Of a DNA stretch of 64,000 nucleotides, positions 35,222-42,984 are shown piece by piece. The position numbers and the translations under genes were made by a program. The notes beneath the pieces are model-generated. The model searched no databases. It was not told the DNA's origin and worked only from the letters and a program-made list of their open reading frames with translations. The stretch comes from Apoderus coryli. Taxonomy: Eukaryota; Arthropoda; Insecta; Coleoptera; Attelabidae. Where the stretch lies: positions 38,841,902 to 38,905,901 of the forward strand of contig OU452198.1 of the NCBI GenBank assembly GCA_911728435.2, given 5' to 3'. The first letter of the stretch is position 1; each line of letters starts with the position of its first letter.

Positions 35222-35333
35222 ACGCCTGAAGAATACATTGATATGATACTGATTTATGGAGAATGCTTGAAAAATAAGAGAGTTTCTCGACAATTATATC
35301 AAGAAAGGTTTCCATAAATCGAAACATTCCAAG
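35222..35333 (+). pseudogene. DUF4817 N-terminal part of the mariner-like transposase
   Basis: The plus strand reads FTPEEYIDMILIYGECLKNK and then RQLYQERFP before a stop. This is the DUF4817 motif. The rest of the gene resumes at 37039 after an inserted LINE. A GAAACATTCCAAG at 35321-35333 resembles GAATCATTTCAGA at 37039-37051 (9 of 13), a possible diverged target-site duplication of that LINE. Confidence 0.75.
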
Positions 35334-37038
35334 TATAATAATAATAATATATTTATTTCCATTCAAAAAAAAATCCACAAAATATAAACTTATTTATAAT
35401 ACATATAAAGCCAGAAATAAATATAAGAAAGAAAAATAATATTATGCTATATGATTTAAATATATAATACTCAAACCCCTGAGCAAGGAGCAAAAGTTTT
35501 TTAGTAAAACTTGTCCGCTCCCGCTCAAAGGCCGATACTCTATACTTTCTTTGTTCACAGCTCCATCCTGACCCTGAACTGAACAATCTGAAATTCCATA
35601 ACATAAATCCCCCAAACACAAAATTTCAAAACAATATAATATGGTTCCCGATGCTATACAGATATAATAATAATACCGACAACCATAAACTTAAAACATT
35701 AAAATAAACAGAAAAACAGAAAAAAAGAGAAACACAATTTCTTCTGCGTACGATCCCACATAGAACAGACACTGTCCTCTAAAAATAAATTTAAAGCAAT
35801 ATGCATAATATCTAAATTACCTATGTCATTAATGTGGGATTATACTCCCCAAGCCAACAGCTCACCGTCCTTTTAAAACACGCGAAGTACATTTTTGCTT
35901 TTATATTTTCTGGTAGAACATTATAAAATTTATGGCCTATATAAAAAAAAGACCTTTGTCCGATAGTTCTTGCTGTTTTTGGTTGTCGTATCTTTTTATT
36001 ATATTTTTGTCGCGTATTGTGTTTATGCTCAATTGGACTAAGCAACATTTTATCCTTATGCAACTGCAATAAAGCTGCTTTATAAAACAAGTTTCGGATA
36101 TTTAGAACTTTGCACTTATGAAATAGAGAGACTGATGGAAATCGAACATTCAGATGAAATATTATTTTTAGAATCCTCTTTTGAATAATAAATAGTGGCT
36201 TTAAATTGGAATTATAAGCCCCTCCCCAACCGACTATTCCGTAACTTAGCAAAGATTGGACCAACGAGTAATAGAGGGTCATATTTTCCTTGATCGTAAG
36301 TATTTTTCTTGTTTGTTTAAAAATAAACATCAGCGATCGTATTTTTGAGACTAAAGAGTTTATATGAAGATCCCATTTTAAATGTTTGTCTAGAATTATT
36401 CCTAAGTATTTAACTGAGTCTCGTCTTTCTATCTCCCACGGCCGATTTCTCTGAGGCAGGAACACATTCAAATTAGTATCCAGGGGCAGCGTTTTAACAT
36501 TATTTGTAAAATGCAAATATACCGTTTTGTTTAGATTTATCGTTAATTTATATTTATCAAACCATTTAGTGATTATCTGCAGATCACGAACTACTTGCTC
36601 CTTAACTTCAGTCCAGTTTTCCCCCTCAACAAAAAGAGCCGTGTCATCTGCAAACGAGACCAAAGTGCCACTGCAATTCAAAGAGAGCAAATCATTCAAA
36701 TACACATTGAACAAAATTGGGCCCAGAACTGTCCCCTGAGGGATTCCGCATTCTATTTTTTGTGCGTTACTCAAAACAGTGTGTATTTTAACTTTTTGAG
36801 TTCTTCCAGTCAAATAACTCTGGAACAATTTCAGTGGCAGTCCCCTGACACCCGCTCTTTCCAACTTCTCCAATAGCAAGTTGTGGTCAACGGTGTCAAA
36901 TGCTTTAGCCAAGTCTATAAAAACCCCACCACAAGGAATACCCTTATCCAGTGCACTATATACTTTGTCCGTTATCAATGCAATAGCATCTCCTGTAGAT
37001 TTACCTTCCAAAAAGCCAAATTGATTGTGAAGAGTGAA
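35334..37038 (-). mobile_element. 5'-truncated LINE inserted in the transposase gene
   Basis: The insert runs on the minus strand from a QFGFLEGKST motif at the truncated 5' end to a TAATAATAATA-like tail near 35340-35355. It contains one open frame of nearly 400 codons (separate entry) and about 480 bases of 3' UTR. Confidence 0.85.
35821..37020 (-). CDS. LINE reverse transcriptase, C-terminal two thirds, intact frame
   Basis: Ordered RT motifs: GDAIALITDKVYSALDKGIP, GVFIDLAKAFDTVDHNLL with the first Asp, VKIHTVLSNAQKIECGIPQG, TVLGPILFNVYLND, LVSFADDTALFVEG with the catalytic DD, LTINLNKTVYLHF, and KYLGIILDKHLKWDLHINSL. A C-terminal domain follows with SYGIVGWGGAY, QKRILKIIF, a KTARTIGQRSFFYIGHKFYN block and a final Trp-Leu motif. 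The frame has no lesion but lacks the endonuclease and RT N-terminus because the copy is 5' truncated. The family is a Jockey/CR1-group LINE. The intact frame implies a recent insertion. Confidence 0.88.
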   Translation of the reverse strand, partial: FGFLEGKSTGDAIALITDKVYSALDKGIPCGGVFIDLAKAFDTVDHNLLLEKLERAGVRGLPLKLFQSYLTGRTQKVKIHTVLSNAQKIECGIPQGTVLGPILFNVYLNDLLSLNCSGTLVSFADDTALFVEGENWTEVKEQVVRDLQIITKWFDKYKLTINLNKTVYLHFTNNVKTLPLDTNLNVFLPQRNRPWEIERRDSVKYLGIILDKHLKWDLHINSLVSKIRSLMFIFKQTRKILTIKENMTLYYSLVQSLLSYGIVGWGGAYNSNLKPLFIIQKRILKIIFHLNVRFPSVSLFHKCKVLNIRNLFYKAALLQLHKDKMLLSPIEHKHNTRQKYNKKIRQPKTARTIGQRSFFYIGHKFYNVLPENIKAKMYFACFKRTVSCWLGEYNPTLMT

Positions 37039-37955
37039 GAATCATTTCAGAATTTAGAACGCGCACTTAGACAGGGACATTTTCCAAATAATAAACGAAG
37101 TACAATTGAACGCACAGTAAGATATGACCAAATTAGCATATTTAAATTTTAATCCCAAGGTGTCTATTAGAACCCTGGCCAATGAAACTAGTATTTCAAG
37201 AAGTTCGGTTCATAGAATTAAAAAAAAATATTAATTACCATCCTTTTCAAGTGCACTTAGTTCAAGGATTACAACCTGATGATAACCAAAGGCGTCTTGA
37301 TTTTATTGCAAGAATGATGAAAACAATTATTGAAGATTCACATTTTTTATCACAAATATTGTGGAGCGATGAGGCTAAATTTCACAATAATGGTGTAGTC
37401 AACCGTCACAATTCAAATTATTCGTCTCCCATGAACCCACATTGGATGATGGAAACAAGATTCCAAAATATATGGGGTATAAATGTGTGGTGGGGTTTAT
37501 TTAATGGTCGTGTTATAGGACCTTACTTTTTTGACGGCACTCTAATAGGTCTTCGATGTTTAGATTTTTTAGAAAACATACTTCCGGATTTGCTAGAAGA
37601 TATTCCTCTTAATGATCGTCAAGAAATGTGGTGGCAACAAGATGGAACTCCTCCACGCAATGCGAGAATCGTTAGCGACCACCTACAAGAGCGTTTCTAT
37701 AACCGCAGGATAGCAAACAGATTTCCAGAAATTATGTGATTTGTCCTTTCTTGACTCTTTCTTTTGGGAAGCAATAAAAGATATTGTTTATGAGTCAAAA
37801 CCGCGAAATGTAGACGAAATAAAAGAGAACATAAAACAGGCATGTCGCCAAATTACTCCTGCAATGCAATGCAAGCCACATGTACCAGTAATCTTCTGAC
37901 ACGATTCGAAATGTGTGTTGTAACAGGTGGACTACAATTCGAACATCTAATGTAA
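37039..37955 (+). pseudogene. Mariner-like transposase, HTH to C-terminus
   Basis: Reads FQNLERALRQGHFPNNKRST, VSIRTLANETSISRSSVHRI (helix-turn-helix), LQPDDNQRRLDFIARMMK, ILWSDEAKFHNNG (first Asp), NVWWGLFNGRVIGPYFFDGT, WWQQDGTPPRNARIV (second Asp), then after a frame change near 37735 CDLSFLDSFFWEAIKDIVYE (third Asp position) and RNVDEIKENIKQACRQIT, and finally FEMCVVTGGLQFEHLM before a TAA at 37953. At least three frame breaks. The catalytic residues are all still recognisable. Confidence 0.82.
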
Positions 37956-37957
37956 AT

Positions 37958-38622
37958 GAAAAATAACTTAATGGCAAAGCGGACTAAAATGCTGGTTTTA
38001 CATACACAAAGAATTTTGTTTAATTTAGCAGTCCGCTTTGCCATTAAGTTATTTTTCATTTATTATATTTACGGACATGAAATCCTTTTAATTTTTCAAT
38101 ATTTGGCATTAAACATCGACGGCAGAACGCTTGGAGACCACCGTCCGAGCATTGCTGAAACCCAAATATTTGGGAGATGCTGGCAGAAGGATAAAATGGT
38201 CTCCTGCTAGCGTTTTGTGTTCATACTATTTTTATTTATATTTATTTCTATTTATACGACTGGTTTTACCTATACATTGAATTTGTTCGGCCTCTGCATG
38301 GTATAGGATATGCATTACTATGTACATGTAGATGATACGTGTTTACATGTGTCTACTGTTGTGTATCCTATTGTGCTTAAATGCAGGCTGATATTTGTAG
38401 ATGGGCAACGACTATGGTACTCTGACGAGCTCATAACAAGAGCGAAACGAATTCGTCAGTATCTGTCGACCCATGCCTCGGTTTGGTTCCGATTGAATTA
38501 GACTGGGGCCCTGCTAAATTAAACAAAATTCCTTGTGTATGTAAAACCAGCATTTTAGTCCGCTTTGCCATTAAGTTATTTTTCATTTATTATATTTACG
38601 GACATGAAATCCTTTTAATTTT
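37958..38622 (+). mobile_element. Hammerhead-bearing tandem retroelement, ~527-bp unit (retrozyme-like)
   Basis: The insert is flanked by a 14-bp duplication CATCTAATGTAAAT (37944-37957, 38623-38636). A 65-bp block starting GTCCGCTTTGCCATTAAG occurs at 38031 and again at 38558, giving a period of 527 bp, so the insert is a little more than one unit of a tandem or circular sequence. The first ~73 bp (37958-38030) are an inverted copy of 38514-38587 with one mismatch, that is, a 5' inversion. A well-formed hammerhead lies at 38401-38474. There is no convincing protein. Together these point to insertion of a multimeric ribozyme RNA by target-primed reverse transcription, resembling retrozymes; this is inference. 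Confidence 0.72.
38401..38474 (+). ncRNA. Extended type I hammerhead ribozyme, GUC cleavage site
   Basis: Order: outer helix ATGGG, CAA, helix CGAC, TAT, stem I GGTACT (38416-38421), core CTGACGA, stem II GCTC/GAGC around loop ATAACAA, GAA, stem III ACGA/TCGT with a two-base loop, C at position 17 (38457), stem I AGTATC, T, GTCG, A, CCCAT. All core residues match the consensus, stem III has four pairs, and stem I extends through two small internal loops that could make the loop-loop contacts that speed natural hammerheads. Cleavage would fall after 38457. Confidence 0.9.
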
Positions 38623-38642
38623 CATCTAATGTAAATAATATT

Positions 38643-38839
38643 TAACCCCCCTAATGTTAATATTTTACCCCCCTAATGTTAACCACTGAAGATGAGAATA
38701 TTATGTCTCGAAACATGTATGGTTGAATAATTTAATGACACAATTTTTAACAAAATAAAGAGATTTATTTGTGGAGAAGACGAATTTTGATTTATCATTA
38801 AATGATAAACTCCACGTACAATGGACTATTTCTATAATA
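38643..38839 (+). mobile_element. Solo Penelope-type terminus
   Basis: Flanked by an 11-bp duplication TAAATAATATT (38632-38642, 38840-38850). It begins with two TTA(A)CCCCCCTAATGTTAA repeats, carries a hammerhead motif at 38681-38724 and ends in AAACTCCACGTACAATGG. No coding sequence. Confidence 0.68.
38681..38724 (+). ncRNA. Minimal hammerhead ribozyme in solo terminus
   Basis: Stem I AACCA/TGGTT (five pairs), core CTGAAGA (position 7 is variable, so valid), one unpaired T, stem II GAGA/TCTC, GAA, stem III ACATGT, A at position 17. No lesion in invariant residues. Confidence 0.8.
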
Positions 38840-39201
38840 TAAATAATATTAGTTAGTTAATTGTTAAATTCATTTATTTTTATCATGTTATTTTTATTAC
38901 ATTTATTTTTTTATTGTTCCTTTAAGGCTTTCTTGGTTAATTTAACAAAAATAAAAAATAAACTGACATTTTCTTGATTACTTATGAACCATTCGAATAT
39001 CTCTATGCGTTTAGGAGATATAGCATGGATAAATTAGTCTGGGACACCCTGTATATATAGGTGATCAAGGAGTTGCTTAATCACAATGAGTATTTTAAAC
39101 GTGCCACATTATGCACTCTGGGCGTATTTACTTTTATGTTGTTTTTTCGTCCTTATTGTACATTTTAATATCTTTAACAAGAGAAAATTTTTATTGGTTG
39201 G

Positions 39202-39246
39202 ATATGCCTAAAGAAGATGCGAATGTGGCATCGAAACGTTGCATAT
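39202..39246 (+). ncRNA. Hammerhead-like motif with a core mutation
   Basis: Stem I ATATGC/GCATAT (six pairs), stem II GATGC/GCATC after an unpaired A, GAA, ACGT and T17 are all in place, but the core reads CTAAAGA instead of CTGANGA: the invariant G5 is A. Cleavage is expected to be abolished. Confidence 0.65.
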
Positions 39247-39259
39247 GTGATATTTTGAT

Positions 39260-40040
39260 TATAGAGAAGATTATCAATATGAATTATTAAAGGTTGTTTT
39301 TTGAGCAGAACCAAATACCCCAAGAGAAAAAAACAATATATATAAACTCTTAATTAATAATAAAATATAACAAAAAATATATCAAGCTTAATTTCTGGTT
39401 ACCACTGCGGACACACTCAATGGTCATCATTATTAACATTCTTTTTTACTAACTAATTCCAATGATATTTTTTAATTTAATCATTTTCTAATAGATTTAT
39501 TTCCACGTGAATAAACATTCAAGATTATTATTTAAATTGTTCCTTTTCTTTTGCGGACTCAAATTAATTGTGGCAATTAACTGTGAAAGTATAATTATTA
39601 TTGTAGTAATGGTTATGTCATTTTTTTCCGTGTCTTCTCTCTTAGTTCCAAGTGTACGCAATTAGAAGAAATAACGGATTTGATCATTTAAAGTTGGATT
39701 AAACCGTTTTTGTTACATTGTTACATTACCAAGTTGTGTTTGTGGACAAAATAGATTATGTTAATTAAAACTTATTTGTGATAAAATTAATTTTACTAAT
39801 TTCGTAGATTTACTAGTCAAGACAGAGATTTTTACTGTAATACTAGAATTGCATTTTAGTTTTGGTGCTAAAATAAAACAGCCCAGCGATAATTAATTAA
39901 TTGTTTTGTTTCTCTATATAATTATTTTATATAGGGTGGTCCAAATTATAATAATAATAATATCTACTTTTTTATTTTAGAATTGTATTTTCCTTGAACC
40001 TTGTTACAATTTTTTTATTCTTTCTTGGGCTTTAAGGTTC
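39260..40040. other. AT-rich stretch, no gene recognised
   Basis: A TAGGGTGGTCCAAATT mariner-like terminus near 39934; otherwise nothing assignable. Confidence 0.45.
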
Positions 40041-40093
40041 TATTTTATAAGCGATTTTTTTTTCTTTTGAAATATTTTTATTCCATGTCAAAA

Positions 40094-40129
40094 GTACAAC
40101 GTTTCGGCTTATTAGCCTGCCTTAGGTAC
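40094..40129 (-). ncRNA. Decayed hammerhead in the 3' terminus
   Basis: Minus strand: stem I GTAC, then CTAAGGC in place of the core, stem II GGCT/AGCC, GAA, ACGT, T, GTAC. Two or more core bases differ, so it is presumably inactive; the copy at 41069-41104 is better preserved. Confidence 0.55.
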
Positions 40130-40400
40130 ATCTCTTTTCTTACCAACATCGCATGTTTCTGTAGAATTTTGTAGGTGTATTTTTGTTTTGTTTTTTTTAT
40201 ATATTTATTTTATATATTACTACCTTATCAGCCAACTACCACATCATTTACGAGGGATGTATTAGAAGTTTTTTTATGGATAGTGATTAACATTGAGACC
40301 ATCATACATTTACATTTTTTATTAGTTGTTGATTGCTGGTGTGCCATGTTATATGATATTATTATAAAATTGGCTAAGAAATTGTATGTCTGTTCTATAA

Positions 40401-41005
40401 TTAAAGCTGTTCGTATTTTTTTTTTATGTGGATCAACTCCAATATTTCTCTTTTACTCCTGTCATGTTCTTTTGTTAGTATTGTGGTACTGTCAAAGTCA
40501 AATTGATGGTTGTGTGATTGGTAATGTTTCTTCAGTGCTGTTTGTCCTGAGTTAGGGTTTTTGTGATTGGTCAACCTTTTTTCGAAGTATTGTTTTGTTT
40601 GTCCGATGTATGTAGCATTAGAGTCTTTGCATGGTATGTTGTATACTACATGAGTATTTTTCAATTTTGGTGTTTTAGATTTGAGCTTTGTGTATATTGC
40701 AGTCTTCAGTGTATTTGTGTTTTTGTGACATACTGTTATGTTATGTTTTTTTTTAATCTATTGCTGAGGTTTTCTCCAGTATGGTAGTGAAGCATACTTT
40801 TCGGGTGTGTTAGTTTTATTATGGTTGGTGTTATTGTCATTGTAGAATTTGTGAATGCGCTTTTTGACTATTTTTCTACTAATTGTTTTGGGTAGTTGTT
40901 CTTATATAATGCAGACTTGGCTTTGTTTAGTGTTTCTGTTCTATACTCAGGATCGGTAAGTTTAATAGCCCTGTCAGCCAACCTTATTACAAAACAACAA
41001 TACCC
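40401..41005 (-). pseudogene. Penelope-like C-terminal region with GIY-YIG endonuclease
   Basis: Minus-strand reading, with stops: DRAIKLTDPEYRTETLNKAK, SALYKNNYPKQLVEK, a stop, HYHTGENLSNRLKKNI, TNTLKTAIYTKLKSKTPKLK, then HVVYNIPCKDSNATYIGQTK and YFEKRLTNHK, ending with SKREILELIHIKKK. The VVY-YIG pair, the Arg after YIG, the His and the Glu in REILELI are the GIY-YIG catalytic pattern. Nonsense changes make it a pseudogene. Confidence 0.82.
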
Positions 41006-41068
41006 ACTAAAAGTGGTATACACCTACAAAATTCTACAGAAACATGCGATGTTGGTAAGAAAAGAGAT

Positions 41069-41104
41069 GTACCTGAGGAAGGCTAAGAAGCCGAAACGTT
41101 GTAC
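41069..41104 (+). ncRNA. Hammerhead with loopless stem III, inverted terminus
   Basis: Stem I GTAC/GTAC, core CTGAGGA, unpaired A, stem II GGCT/AGCC, GAA, ACGT, T at position 17. The core is intact. Stem III ACGT is self-complementary without a loop, so it could only form between two molecules. Confidence 0.65.
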
Positions 41105-41159
41105 TTTTAACATGGAATAAAAATATTTAAAAAAAAATCGCTTATAAAATAGAAAAAAG

Positions 41160-41405
41160 AATAAAAATAATAAAATAATATCTACTGTTAAAAAATTAAT
41201 AAAATCTTGTTTTTGTGGTGTTGGTAATAGGAATTTTAACGGACAATCTGGAATGATAAGATGCGTTGTCCATAACAATAATAGAATTACTCGGAATGTT
41301 TGATAGCCATCCATTTTTCAAATAATTGAGCATTCATATCTTCATGATAATCTACAGAGGATTCGCTTATATTTTTAGCAGATAATTCCGAACAAATCCA
41401 TTTTT
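41160..41405 (-). pseudogene. DDE transposase fragment (MDNASYH class)
   Basis: Minus-strand reading gives SSVDYHEDMNAQLFEKWMAI and, after a small frame break, NSIIVMDNASYHSRLSVKIP. The DYHxEM...FEKW and VMDNAxYHS blocks are typical of an IS630/mariner-related transposase group in animals; the Asp of MDNA is the second catalytic residue. Fewer than 90 residues remain. Confidence 0.6.
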
Positions 41406-41750
41406 GCTACCTGGATGAAGTATGGATGACGCGCTGCATTTCAGCAGGCACGGTTTGGGTGTTCCATATTTTGGTTATTAGAACATGAGGATGCTCCAAT
41501 ATCCTTAGCCCTCCTTCTTTAGAAAGCTCAGGAGATATGCCATCAGAGCTAGCTACCTTGTTGTTTTTAAGTTGTCGAATAGAGATATCAACTTCTTGCA
41601 GGGAAGGTGTTGTTGGGTTGGTTGCAACCGATCTAGTGTTGCATTATCGCCATTCATAGTGATGTTTAGTAGTTCCTGAAAATGTTCCTTCAACCGCGAA
41701 CCAATTGACGTGCAGTCCTCTAGAAGACGAGAGCTCAAAAATTATAGCAC
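41406..41750 (-). pseudogene. LINE fragment, region before the RT core
   Basis: Minus-strand reading: LKEHFQELLNITMNGDN, then in another frame SLQEVDISIRQLKNNKVASS, DGISPELSKEGGL, ITKIWNTQTVPAEMQRVI. This is the linker and first RT motif (LKNNKAPGPDGIPAE...) of RTE-like LINEs. It abuts the DDE fragment. Confidence 0.65.
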
Positions 41751-41754
41751 ATAA

Positions 41755-42165
41755 TACGCACGTTCTCTCCCACGAATGCCGCAGCTATCAGGCGAATGCC
41801 ATCAGCTGTATCCTGCGCTCATCAGCACCAACCAGCTATAAACTGACAAATTGATTGCAGGACACTGTGTAATAGATTCTAAAGTCATAGCATTTTATAC
41901 CATGTAAAAAATGTCATCATTTTTCCACAACTGCTTTTAAATGACATTTTAATACAGCACTACTTAACAACACTCTTTTATATGTAAATTTTCTACCATA
42001 TTGGTAGTCTAAAAAGGGTCTCTTCATCTTTCGCCGAACACTCAACTTTGTATAAGAGAATAAAGGAATAAATTTAACTACGAACTAATTATGTCAAACA
42101 AGTATATCACAGTGATGACAGCATTTGAAAAAAAAAGTTACTTCCAAATGCATTAATTTTGTAGA
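41755..42165. other. Unassigned stretch
   Basis: No gene recognised. An isolated GCTGATGAGCGCAGG on the minus strand near 41795 has no partner GAAA and is not a ribozyme. Confidence 0.4.
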
Positions 42166-42169
42166 TTTT

Positions 42170-42955
42170 TCTCCATATAGTGGGTAAAAATCGTTTTTAT
42201 TCGTCTGAAAACTTATATAGGGAGTCCAAGTTATTCGACATAAGGCAAATGTTTTGTTACCGCATCTTAGTAATGCAGTACGAAAACAAACATCAACTGC
42301 AAGATGTACAATACTATTATGAAACTAGGAGCAAAGCAAAAGGAAAAATAAGATCTAAAACGGCATCGAAAACAATTGGTCAAAAATCTTACTCTTACTT
42401 GGCTCCGCGACTTTTTAATACTCTCCCTGAATATATGAAAAATATAAATAGTAAAATTATGTTTAGGAGGCATGCCGGGAGGTGGTTTCTTTCGGTTCCG
42501 AGAAAATATTATTACGATCTTGTCGACTGATATCTACAATAAATAAGGTTCGTGCGTTCTCAATATTTTTGGAATTTTGATTTGTTTCTTGTGTGTTCTG
42601 CTTTTCTCATACACCAATTTTGGTAGGGGACTGATTATGCATTTGTTTTTAGTTTTGGTGTTATTTTTAATACTTCAACATATATGTTATTATTAATTAC
42701 AATGAAATTATTATGAGACTACTACTCTGTGTCTAATTTAAAATAACTTTATATTAAACATGAATATTACACCGCACACAAATCATTAAGTTGATTTCTG
42801 TGGTTGGATCTTTGTGTTTTTTTTTTTACCAATAATAACTACAATTAAAAAAGAAAATGTATTTTCTTATATTTACTTATTTAAGTATTTATATGTATCA
42901 CATTGTATTATGATTTGTACATGTTAGCTAAATAAACATTATTATTAAAACTGAT
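42170..42955 (+). mobile_element. 3' end of a Jockey/CR1-like LINE
   Basis: The frame 42180-42530 reads YRESKLFDIRQMFCYRILVM, YYYETRSKAKGKI, SKTIGQKSYSYLAPRLFNTL and a terminal RWFL motif. This resembles the C-terminus of the LINE at 35821-37020 (KTARTIGQRSFFYIGHKFYN). About 420 bases of 3' UTR end TAAATAAACATTATTATTAA. 5' truncated. Confidence 0.75.
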
Positions 42956-42984
42956 TACCATAAAGAGGATTGTATAAGGTTTTC

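Larger units (their letters stand above)
34356..39051 (+). mobile_element. Composite mariner-like element with four nested insertions
   Basis: Identical 63-bp terminal inverted repeats lie at 34356-34418 and 38989-39051, starting CAGGGTGTCCCAGACTAATT, with TA on each side (34354-34355, 39052-39053). Inside are the two halves of a DUF4817-type transposase (35222-35333 and 37039-37955) in plus orientation. The 4.7 kb length is explained by insertions: an inverted Penelope-type terminus pair (34678-35145), a minus-strand LINE (35334-37038), a hammerhead tandem element (37958-38622) and a solo Penelope-type end (38643-38839). Without them about 1.6 kb remains, usual for such elements. The perfect TIR identity suggests recent mobility of the family. 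Confidence 0.88.
40041..41153 (-). mobile_element. Penelope-like element with inverted termini
   Basis: Segments 40041-40180 and 41018-41153 are inverted copies (TATTTTATAAGCGATTTTTT, AGTACAACGTTTCGGCTT, TGTAGAATTTTGTAGGTGTA). Between them the minus strand encodes the C-terminal part of a Penelope-like protein with a GIY-YIG domain. Each terminus has a hammerhead motif in the orientation of that terminus. The RT is missing. Confidence 0.82.

Noticed and set aside
36527..37152. Several plus-strand open frames over 35821-37152
   Set aside because: They are the reverse complement of the LINE reverse transcriptase or run across its junction; no domain of their own.
41780..41810. GCTGATGAGCGCAGG as another hammerhead
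   Set aside because: No GAAA element and no stem I or III partner nearby.
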